DNA of 15,023 nucleotides from positions 1 to 15,023 of the forward strand of contig NZ_URNN01000083.1 of assembly GCF_900549175.1 (NCBI RefSeq), read 5' to 3'. How positions within the stretch are numbered: the first letter of the stretch is position 1; each line of letters opens with the position of its first letter. The DNA comes from an uncultured Prevotella sp. (lineage in GTDB: Bacteria > Bacteroidota > Bacteroidia > Bacteroidales > Bacteroidaceae). Shown piece after piece: positions 1 through 7,539 of the stretch. The notes below the pieces were generated by a model. That model was not told where the DNA came from. It searched no databases and was given only the letters and a program-made list of their open reading frames with translations. The position numbers were made by a program, and so were the translations under genes.

Positions 1-113
1 TCTCTGTGTTCAATAAGAAAATCCAAACCTTTGCGCCTCAGCGTCTTTGCGTTTATAAATATCCGCAATCTCTGTAATCCGAAAAAAAACGTTGCGTTTC
101 TGCGTTTATGATA
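1..113. repeat. Degenerate TTTGCG/CTGCG 8-nt-period repeat, two copies
   Basis: Positions 28-51 read as three consecutive 8-mers, CCTTTGCG, CCTCAGCG and TCTTTGCG, followed by TTTATAAAT. Positions 89-104 read ACGTTGCG and TTTCTGCG, followed by TTTATGATA. Each block is preceded by TCTCTGT (1-7 and 70-76) and an A-rich stretch, so the whole looks like two degenerate tandem copies of one composite unit (about 1-60 and 70-113). The units end in GCG with a strict 8-nt period and are not codon-like. I recall similar CTTTGCGTCTTTGCG-type strings in intergenic DNA of unrelated bacteria, but no role is visible here. The first copy may extend beyond the left edge of the window. Confidence 0.6.
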
Positions 114-251
114 ATCCCTGCTATGGTATTCCTCGTTTTTCCCTCTTCATTCTTCCCTTTTTTGTGGAACTTAATCCCTTTCAAAGGCTTTTTATGCGAT
201 TTTTAATTGCCTGTTAAGTCTATTTTCTCCAGTTTTTTACACGTCGTGTAT

Positions 252-259
252 TAACTTTG
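252..259 (+). promoter_or_regulatory. Bacteroidetes-type promoter, -7 element (TAnnTTTG)
   Basis: TAACTTTG matches the TAnnTTTG -7 consensus of the Bacteroidetes primary sigma factor exactly. It lies 49 nt before the ATG of the first GH2 gene, which would put the transcript start near 265-268 and leave a leader of about 40 nt. The -33 element is weak: the expected spacing falls in a T-rich stretch (233-238) with no clean TTTG. No Shine-Dalgarno box precedes the ATG, as is usual in this phylum. No equally good match was seen in the later intergenic gaps, so this may be the promoter for the whole cluster. Confidence 0.6.
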
Positions 260-308
260 CATCCTGACAGACTAAAAACCGATTATTCATCTGATAACGA
301 AACAGTAA

Positions 309-3300
309 ATGGAAAGTAAGAACAATACACTGACAATGCTTCTTGCCACCGTGGCCATGATGCTGCCCGGCGGTATGAACGCGCAGGAGACCTACAGCAA
401 CGATTTCTCCGACAGTGCCGCGAAACTCATTACCGTGGGCCGGGGCACATGCAGTGTTGCCGATGGAGTGTTTCATTCACGCGGGTCGTATGCCAAGTTC
501 GGCAACCCTCAGTGGCGCAACTACGAGATGGCGTTCCGCGCACGCGCCCCGAAAGATGCCGAGCAGGTGCAGATATGGGCGGGATTCCGCACACACAACC
601 GCTTCGACCGCTATGTGGTGGGCGTAAAGGGCGGACTGCAGGACGACCTCTACCTCATGCGCACGGGATACATGGGCATGGACGAGTTTATGGCGGTGCG
701 CCCGTTGGGCTTTCACCCCGTGCCCGGCGAGTGGTACAGTATGCGCGTGCAGGTGGTGGAAGGTCGCATCCGTGTGTTTGTGAACGGCAACGACAAGCCA
801 CATATTGATGTGGAAGACAAGAACGCCGCGCTCGTGCCCACGGGCGAGGTGTCGCTCGGTGGCGGATGGATTGACACCGAGTTCGACGACCTCACCGTCG
901 TGCCCCTTGCCGACGATGCCTTGAAGGGCGTGAAGCGCGATGAGCTCAACTTCCGCCTCACTGCCGTGCAGAAGGAGGCCAAGCGCCGCAAGGAGCGCGC
1001 AGCCTACTCCGCCAAGCGGCTCGACCGGCTCAACACCGCCGGCAGCCGTACCGAGCTGAGCCTCGACGGCGACTGGCTCTTCATGCCCGAATACGATATG
1101 AAAGACAAGAACAAAGCCATCTCCACCGATGCTGACGACTCGGGATGGCACGTGATGCAGGTGCCCAACTTCTGGACCCCTATCCGCATCTGGCTCCACG
1201 GCGAGACCATGCCCGCAGCCGTAGGGCATGAGCACAAGGGCGTTTCCGACACCTATTATCAGCGTGAGACCGACCGCTGCGAGAACTACACCTTCGACTA
1301 CCGCCGCACCGGAGCTGCGTGGTACCGCCAGTGGATTGAGCTGCCCGAGGATGTCAGGGGCAAGAAGATGGTCTTGAACTTCGACGCCGTGTCGAAGGTT
1401 GCCGAGGTATACGTAAACGGACAGATGGCCGCCACCCACATCGGCATGTTCGGAGAGTTTGAGGTGGATGCCACCAAGCTGATGAAGCCCGGCAGGAACC
1501 TCGTTGCCGTGAAGGTGATACGCAACATCAACGGCGCAGAGGCGCAGAACAGCGAGGCGATGGAGAACTACTACGGCTCAGTGCGCCGCGACGTCAACGA
1601 CAACAAGGACGACCAGCAGGCAAACAAGGCCGTGCTCACCGACGTGCCAAACGGATTCTACGGCGACAACCCTGCGGGAATATGGCAGCCCGTGAAGCTC
1701 GTGGTGAGCGACCCGCTCAAGATTGAGGATGTCTTCATAAAGCCTGCCCTCGACGGCGCCGACTTCGACATCACCGTAAGGAACGCCTCAGCCCGCAAGC
1801 GCACCTTTAATATATATGCCGACATCGTCGACCACAAGACCGGCAAGACGCTGTGGAGCGGAATGCTCAACGCCAAGAAACAGTTGAAGAACGGAGAGGA
1901 GACTCTCCTCACCGCATCGGTCAGCGGTCTGCAGCCGAAGCTTTGGGAGCCTGCCTCGCCAAACCTCTACGACTTCCGCTTCCGCCTGACGGAGGGCAAG
2001 AAACTCGCCGACGAAAAGCTGATTACCTCGGGTTTCCGCACCTTCGAGGCACGCCCCGACGGCTTCCTTTATCTCAACGGCCGAAAGTTTTGGCTGCGAG
2101 GCGGCAATCACATCCCCTTTGCCATCTGTCCCAACGACGCCGAACTGGCCGACCGTTTCATGCAACTCATGAAGGAGGGCAACGTAAACGCCACCCGTAC
2201 CCACACATCGCCGTGGAACGAACTGTGGATGACAAAGGCCGACGAGAACGGCATTGGCGTGAGTTTCGAGGGCACCAAGTCGTGGCTCATGATTCACTCC
2301 ACGCCAATCCCCGACCAAGGCTATCTCGACCTCTGGCGCACGGAGTGGCTCACGGTGATGAAGAAGTTCCGCAACCATCCCTCGTGCTTCTTCTGGACGG
2401 TGAACAACGAAATGAAGTTCTACGACCTCGACGCCGACAAGGAACGCGCTGCCAAGAAGATGTACATCATCTCCGACGCAGTGAAGGAGATGCGGCAGGT
2501 TGACCCCACACGCCCCATCAGTTTCGACTCCAACTATATGCGCCGCAACGGCGTGCGCCGTTTCGGGGCAGACTTCATGAAGACTGTCGACGATGGCGAC
2601 ATAGACGACAACCACGCATACTACAACTGGTATGATTTCTCCATCTTCCGCTTCTTCAACGGCGAGTTCCAGCGCGACTTCAAGACACCCGGCCGTCCGC
2701 TCATTTCGCAGGAGATGTCTACGGGCTATCCCAACGCCGAAACTGGTCACCCCACGCGTTCATACCAGCTAATCCACCAAAATCCCTACACGCTCTGTGG
2801 CTACGAGGCATACGACTGGGCCGACCCGGCCAATTTCCTGAAGGTTCAGAGCTTCATCACCGGCGAACTGGGCGAGACCCTGCGCCGCACGGGCAGCGAG
2901 TGCTCAGGCATAATGCACTTCTCGTACATGACATGGCTACGCCAGCACTACGATGCCAAGCGCATAGCCCCATACCCCGCGTGGTATGCCATGCAGCGAG
3001 CCATGCAGCCCGTGCTCGTGAGTGCCGAGCTGTGGGGACGCAATCTTTACGCCGGCGAGCGTCTGACGACTCGTGTCTATGTGGTCAACGACGATGACAA
3101 GGGCCGCGACCTTCCCGCCACCCAGCTCACATGGACCATCGTTGATGACAAGGACAACACGCTCGCCGAGGGCACAGAGCAGATGCCGGCAGTGGAATAC
3201 TACGGCCGCAAGTATATCGAGCCTGCTATAACCATCCCCGCCAACCTGCCTGCCGACAAGGTGTACGGCAAGCTGCGCCTGTCGCTCAAAGCCGGCGGCA

Positions 3301-4013
3301 GGGAGATTTCCAAGAACGAATACGACCTGACGCTGGCCCGCCGCGAGTGGAACAAGAACAAGGTATCGTCAAGCACTAAGATTGCCATCCTCGATGCCGA
3401 CGGCATGGCCGCCACGCTCGCCGCCCTCGGCATCAACGTCACTACGGTTTCGTCGGTCAAGGAGCTCTTCGGTCGTCGCGTCAAGGCCGATGTGCGCATC
3501 ATCTCCGGACTGAAAGACTGCACCGATGCTGAGGCAGCCGAGCTGCGCGCCCACCACACCGCGGACGGCCGTCTCGTCTTCCTCAACAGCAAGGAGGTGG
3601 CGCAGAAGGTGTTCCCCGAGTACATCGAGGGCTGGATAATCCCCACCGAGGGCGACATCGTGGTTATGGAGCGCGACGACGCTCCCGTGTTCGACGGCAT
3701 CGGTGTGCTCGACCTGCGCTATTTCAACAACAACCGCCGCGAGATTCCGCTTGCCTGCACCGCCACACTCAAGGCACCGCGCTGCGAGGCGGTGACTGAG
3801 CTGGCCGGCCAGATGAAGATTCATGCCTACATCGACGGCGGAAAGCCCGAAGACCGCATCAGGCGCATCGAGTCAATGCGCGGCCTCACGCTCATGCAGA
3901 TTGCCGGCGGCAAGGGCAAGTCTCTCGTATCGACGATGTGCACGGAGAAGGCACTGACCGACCCGATAGCCGGCCGTCTGCTTGTGAACATCATCAACGA
4001 GGGCGCGAAATAG
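309..4013 (+). CDS. Secreted GH2 family glycoside hydrolase with N-terminal laminin-G/ConA-like domain
   Basis: This 1234-residue retaining exo-glycosidase of family GH2 (clan GH-A) is predicted to be exported. Residues 1-25 form a signal peptide ending MNA-QE. Residues 28-200 look like a laminin-G/ConA-like beta-sandwich (DUF1080-like), with YSNDFSD at the start and a DDLTVV-type closing strand. The GH2 core follows: sugar-binding jelly roll about 247-405, immunoglobulin-like domain about 472-580, and TIM barrel about 586-900 opening with LNGRKFWLRGGNH. Glu701 in WTVNNE is the expected acid/base and Glu802 in LISQEMSTG the expected nucleophile. A further beta-sandwich (about 905-1010) and a Rossmann-like C-terminal domain (about 1020-1234) complete it. 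It is longer than a minimal GH2 enzyme because of these added domains. It is the first gene of the cluster, directly behind the TAnnTTTG promoter. Substrate (beta-galactoside, -glucuronide, -mannoside or other) cannot be told from sequence. The family call is secure. Confidence 0.9.
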   Translation: MESKNNTLTMLLATVAMMLPGGMNAQETYSNDFSDSAAKLITVGRGTCSVADGVFHSRGSYAKFGNPQWRNYEMAFRARAPKDAEQVQIWAGFRTHNRFDRYVVGVKGGLQDDLYLMRTGYMGMDEFMAVRPLGFHPVPGEWYSMRVQVVEGRIRVFVNGNDKPHIDVEDKNAALVPTGEVSLGGGWIDTEFDDLTVVPLADDALKGVKRDELNFRLTAVQKEAKRRKERAAYSAKRLDRLNTAGSRTELSLDGDWLFMPEYDMKDKNKAISTDADDSGWHVMQVPNFWTPIRIWLHGETMPAAVGHEHKGVSDTYYQRETDRCENYTFDYRRTGAAWYRQWIELPEDVRGKKMVLNFDAVSKVAEVYVNGQMAATHIGMFGEFEVDATKLMKPGRNLVAVKVIRNINGAEAQNSEAMENYYGSVRRDVNDNKDDQQANKAVLTDVPNGFYGDNPAGIWQPVKLVVSDPLKIEDVFIKPALDGADFDITVRNASARKRTFNIYADIVDHKTGKTLWSGMLNAKKQLKNGEETLLTASVSGLQPKLWEPASPNLYDFRFRLTEGKKLADEKLITSGFRTFEARPDGFLYLNGRKFWLRGGNHIPFAICPNDAELADRFMQLMKEGNVNATRTHTSPWNELWMTKADENGIGVSFEGTKSWLMIHSTPIPDQGYLDLWRTEWLTVMKKFRNHPSCFFWTVNNEMKFYDLDADKERAAKKMYIISDAVKEMRQVDPTRPISFDSNYMRRNGVRRFGADFMKTVDDGDIDDNHAYYNWYDFSIFRFFNGEFQRDFKTPGRPLISQEMSTGYPNAETGHPTRSYQLIHQNPYTLCGYEAYDWADPANFLKVQSFITGELGETLRRTGSECSGIMHFSYMTWLRQHYDAKRIAPYPAWYAMQRAMQPVLVSAELWGRNLYAGERLTTRVYVVNDDDKGRDLPATQLTWTIVDDKDNTLAEGTEQMPAVEYYGRKYIEPAITIPANLPADKVYGKLRLSLKAGGREISKNEYDLTLARREWNKNKVSSSTKIAILDADGMAATLAALGINVTTVSSVKELFGRRVKADVRIISGLKDCTDAEAAELRAHHTADGRLVFLNSKEVAQKVFPEYIEGWIIPTEGDIVVMERDDAPVFDGIGVLDLRYFNNNRREIPLACTATLKAPRCEAVTELAGQMKIHAYIDGGKPEDRIRRIESMRGLTLMQIAGGKGKSLVSTMCTEKALTDPIAGRLLVNIINEGAK

Positions 4014-4058
4014 AATTATAGTAAAGTATCATAAACAAATAAAATACAATTCCGGGGT

Positions 4059-7000
4059 ATGAACACTTCTTCAGTTATGAAATCACGATGTACGAAGATG
4101 GTTCTCGGGTGCATAGAGACCGTATGTATGGCAGTGCTTCTTTTTCTTTTCCACTGTCTCCCTTCGTCTGCCGCTGCTGCACCTGGCGGCCGCATCACCA
4201 TGTCACTCTCGGGCGGCGGATGGCGCTTGTGGCAGGACCGCGGGGCTGAGTGGCAGAACGACCGGCTGTGGTTGCCCGACGAGGTGACCGACCTCCGCCT
4301 GTTGCCGGTCAACCCTCCCACAGACGGATGGCAACGGCTGGATGAAGCCGGGGGCATGGCGGTCAGCGTGCCGGGAACGGTTGAAGAGTACATGACCCGG
4401 TCGGAACGTCCGCAGCCGGCCGACAATGCCGGTGTCAGCTGGTGGTGGCGCAAGGTGTGTATTCCGGCAGAGGCTGCCGGCCGTCGTGTGGTGATTCATT
4501 TTGAGTCGGTGCGCATGCGTGCCGAGGTGTATCTCGACGGCCGCCTTGTGGCTTACGATGTAGTGGGTGAGTCGCCCTTCTGCGCCGACATCACCGATGC
4601 CGTCACTCCGGGACGCGAACAGACACTTGCCGTGCGCGTGACCAATCCCGGCGGTAACTTCCACTGGCAGGACTTCGAGGAGATGCACTGGGGCAAGTAT
4701 ATCATTCCGCCCGGACGTGGCTTCGGCGGAATAATAGGCCGGGTGTGGATTGACGCCGTAACGCCGGTATACATCGACGATATCTATATGCAGAACCTTC
4801 CGCAGGCAACTACCGTGCGTGCTGTCGTTACAGTGAAGAACACTGCCGCCAAAGCCGTGCGCCGCGATGTGGTGATAGGCATCAGGGAAAAATCTACGGG
4901 AAAGACGGTGAAGACCCACACAATAAAGTCGGTGCTGCTTTCTCCGGGTGACAACACTGTCGAGGCGGAACTGGATTGCTCCGGAAGCGGCGTGCGGCTG
5001 TGGGATTTGGACAATCCCGTGCTATATGCCTGCGATGTGGCGGTGAAGAACGGCAGGAAGACAGAAGACGGCAACGGCCGCACGTTCGGCTTCCGCTGGT
5101 TCTCGCTAGAGGGCATAGGCCGCGACGCGGTGCTGCGCCTCAACGGCCGCCGCGTGATGCTGCGCACGGCCATCAGCTGGGGCTACTGGCCCGCCACGGG
5201 ACTTTATGCCACACCCGAAATGGCCGTGCGCCAGATAAAGACGGCACAGTCGTTGGGCATGAACATGCTCAACTTCCACCGTTCCATCGGTTCGCCCGTG
5301 GTGCTTGAGGCTGCCGACTCGCTCGGACTGCTCTACTACGAGGAGCCGGGGGCGTTTCATTCTGCCGGCCACGACCCGTTCGTGCGTGCCATCGTCAACA
5401 TCAAGTTGCAGCGTATGGTGCGCCGCGACCGCAGTCATCCGAGTCTCGTGATATACAACCTTATCAACGAGTTCGGCGGCGTACGCTCGCGCGACAAGGA
5501 ACTTGTGGCCAAGCGTATGGACGACATGCGAAAGGCTCACGCCATAGACCCGAGCCGTGTGATGACGTTCACGTCTGGATGGGCGTCGAAGGAAAACAGC
5601 GAGGAGGACTCCAAGGCCCATATGCTGCCTTATGACACGGTGCTGTATCGCCGCGGCTGGTTCGACAACCACCGTGCCGGCGGTCCGGCCACGTGGGAGG
5701 AAGGCTACTGGCGCGGCCCTAACGACAACTTCATGCACACCGACAACCGTACGGAGGTGTTCATGCGCGGTGAGGAGGGTGCCCTTTCCACCCCGCCACG
5801 CATAGCTAAGATAGCGGAGGAGATGGAAAAGACGGGTGTCACCGGCTGGGACGGATTGTTCTGGAAAAGCCAGATGGCCGCGTTCGAAGACTATTTCAAT
5901 AAGAACAACCTTGCACCATATTTCGGCACTGTCGACTCTCTCACGCGGCTTCTCGGTGACATCTCGCTCGACCATCAGGGACGGCGCATACAGGGGATGC
6001 GCATGCAGAACACAGGCGATGTATATGCCGTAAACGGATGGGAGTCGATGCCGTACGACAATCATTCGGGCATAGTAGACAACTACCGCAACGTGAAGGG
6101 AAACCTTTCCACGTTCACATACTACACACAGCCGCTCTACATTGCCGTGGCGGCACGAACGCAGTTCGTCAGGCTGCCCGGCGGCAAGGTGGCGGCCGAC
6201 TTCTATATCGTAAACGAGAAGGATGTGAAGGGACGTCACCGCCTGACAGTATCGGTGATTGCGCCCGACGGAAACGAGCACGAGCTGACATCGCGCATGG
6301 TTGACATCGCCGGTGGCGACACCTTCGGACAGCTGCTCATCGAAAACGAGGAGATAGTGCCGGCGGAGCAGCCGGGCATGCACCGCATCTGCGCCCGTCT
6401 GACCGACGATGCCGGGCGCACGGTGGCCGAAGGTCACGACGATGTGCTGGCCGTGGCGTGGCAGAAGGAACAGCTGCGCGGCCGTGGGGCCATCTACGGC
6501 CGCGATGCCGACCCCGTGGCTGCGTTCTACAAGAATGCCACAGGTCGTGAGCTGCCCGAATACCGTAAGGACATGGGACGTCTCGACTGGCTTGTCATCA
6601 CGCGTTCGTCGCTCGATGAGCCGCAGCCCATGCCCGAACAGCCCGACGTAGACGGCCGCCCGGCTTTCAGCGCGGTATACTATAAGGACGATGACATGCG
6701 GGCGGAGGCCGGAACGGGCACCGACACGCACATCGACCGCACCTTCGTGGGCGGCGAGCAGCCGCACGCCTCACTGGCTGCCAACCAGTCGTTCTCCATA
6801 GTGTGGAAAGGAAAGATACGCGCCCCGAAGACGGGTACATACCTGTTCGGTGTGGCCGCTTCCGACGGTGTGCGCCTTTCTGTCAACGGCGGCCGTATTG
6901 TAGACGAGTGGGGCAACAACCGTCAGACTGCGTTCTCGCGGCCGGTGACGTTGAAGGAAGGTGAAACGGCCGAAATAGAACTCCAGTACCGTCAGCGCAA

Positions 7001-7514
7001 ACCTTCGGGCAATGTGCGCCTGCTGTGGTCGTTGCCGGGCAGTTCTACCGTGGCACCCGAAGAACTGTTGGACCGTGTCAGCAACGACGGCACGTCGCTT
7101 CTTGTCATCGAGTCGGCCGACTCGTGGATGGATGCAGTGGCACGTTACACTGGTATTCCGTATCATGGATATTATGTTGTCGACCGCAACTGGATTGGCG
7201 GTGTGCACTTTGTCAAAGACCATCCTCTATTCCGTGGCCTGCCTGTCAACTGCGGCATGGGGTGGCCATATCAGGAACTGGTGCGCGACGGCGACCGCCG
7301 CACGGGATTCCTGCTCGGCGGCGGCGAGATGGTGGCCGGGTCATACCGCAGCTGGCCTTTCCATCTCGGTAGTGCGGTGGGCATCGTCCCTTGCGGCAAG
7401 GGGCGTGTCATCTATTCCACGCTCAACATCTCCTCTGCCCTGAACAAGTCTACCGGGGCGGCCGAGGTTGCAAAAAAACTGTTCTGCAACTTCATCGAGG
7501 AGGCTGCGCGGTAA
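4059..7514 (+). CDS. Secreted GH2 family glycoside hydrolase with PA14 domain
   Basis: This 1151-residue GH2 enzyme is diverged from the upstream one. A long hydrophobic N-terminus (about 1-41) ends in a poly-Ala signal-peptidase-like site before PGG. M7 and M14 are alternative starts. I chose the first ATG, 45 nt after the previous stop. Domains: jelly-roll sugar-binding about 50-228, Ig-like about 230-355, TIM barrel about 360-690. Glu471 in NLINEFGG is the expected acid/base, and Glu572 or Glu573 in MRGEEGALS the expected nucleophile. A PA14-like beta-sandwich, usually a carbohydrate-binding module, covers about 870-995 (FSAVYYKDDD through a GTYLF/SDGVRLSVNG core). It appears to be nested inside a Rossmann-like C-terminal domain (about 815-868 plus about 995-1151) related to the tail of the first GH2. 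The product probably acts in the periplasm or at the surface on a different linkage from its neighbour. Specificity is not visible. Confidence 0.88.
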   Translation: MNTSSVMKSRCTKMVLGCIETVCMAVLLFLFHCLPSSAAAAPGGRITMSLSGGGWRLWQDRGAEWQNDRLWLPDEVTDLRLLPVNPPTDGWQRLDEAGGMAVSVPGTVEEYMTRSERPQPADNAGVSWWWRKVCIPAEAAGRRVVIHFESVRMRAEVYLDGRLVAYDVVGESPFCADITDAVTPGREQTLAVRVTNPGGNFHWQDFEEMHWGKYIIPPGRGFGGIIGRVWIDAVTPVYIDDIYMQNLPQATTVRAVVTVKNTAAKAVRRDVVIGIREKSTGKTVKTHTIKSVLLSPGDNTVEAELDCSGSGVRLWDLDNPVLYACDVAVKNGRKTEDGNGRTFGFRWFSLEGIGRDAVLRLNGRRVMLRTAISWGYWPATGLYATPEMAVRQIKTAQSLGMNMLNFHRSIGSPVVLEAADSLGLLYYEEPGAFHSAGHDPFVRAIVNIKLQRMVRRDRSHPSLVIYNLINEFGGVRSRDKELVAKRMDDMRKAHAIDPSRVMTFTSGWASKENSEEDSKAHMLPYDTVLYRRGWFDNHRAGGPATWEEGYWRGPNDNFMHTDNRTEVFMRGEEGALSTPPRIAKIAEEMEKTGVTGWDGLFWKSQMAAFEDYFNKNNLAPYFGTVDSLTRLLGDISLDHQGRRIQGMRMQNTGDVYAVNGWESMPYDNHSGIVDNYRNVKGNLSTFTYYTQPLYIAVAARTQFVRLPGGKVAADFYIVNEKDVKGRHRLTVSVIAPDGNEHELTSRMVDIAGGDTFGQLLIENEEIVPAEQPGMHRICARLTDDAGRTVAEGHDDVLAVAWQKEQLRGRGAIYGRDADPVAAFYKNATGRELPEYRKDMGRLDWLVITRSSLDEPQPMPEQPDVDGRPAFSAVYYKDDDMRAEAGTGTDTHIDRTFVGGEQPHASLAANQSFSIVWKGKIRAPKTGTYLFGVAASDGVRLSVNGGRIVDEWGNNRQTAFSRPVTLKEGETAEIELQYRQRKPSGNVRLLWSLPGSSTVAPEELLDRVSNDGTSLLVIESADSWMDAVARYTGIPYHGYYVVDRNWIGGVHFVKDHPLFRGLPVNCGMGWPYQELVRDGDRRTGFLLGGGEMVAGSYRSWPFHLGSAVGIVPCGKGRVIYSTLNISSALNKSTGAAEVAKKLFCNFIEEAAR

Positions 7515-7539
7515 AAATAACAATAAAACAATGACAATA

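Larger units (their letters stand above)
1..308. other. Upstream intergenic/leader region of the operon
   Basis: I see no credible gene here. The stretch is AT-rich and stops occur in all frames, unlike the GC-rich coding DNA that follows. It contains, in order, a pair of degenerate repeats built on GCG-ending 8-mers (about 1-113), a polypyrimidine tract (129-163, purines only at 135 and 149), a very short CCTT/AAGG hairpin followed by CTTTTT (177-193), and the promoter element at 252-259. The previous gene must end before position 1, so its orientation is unknown. Confidence 0.7.

Noticed and set aside
1..113. CRISPR array
   Set aside because: The units are 8-nt degenerate blocks with no equal-length spacers or conserved 24-40-nt repeats.
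177..193. Short CCTT-tca-AAGG hairpin followed by CTTTTT, as a terminator of an upstream gene
   Set aside because: A 4-bp stem is too short to support, and the upstream gene is not visible.
477..1439. 320-codon minus-strand open frame in the first GH2 gene (and a similar one at 1788-2750)
   Set aside because: Antisense shadows of a confidently identified GH2 coding region. No domain, no start context.
5106..6767. 553-codon minus-strand open frame across the second GH2 gene
   Set aside because: Same codon-aligned antisense effect. It ends at a sense CTA codon, and no protein-like features were seen.
7468..7539. Upstream extension of the first esterase to 7468
   Set aside because: It overlaps the end of the GH2 gene and adds a polar, Arg/Asn-rich stretch ahead of a good signal peptide. 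Starts at 7540 (or 7531) fit better.
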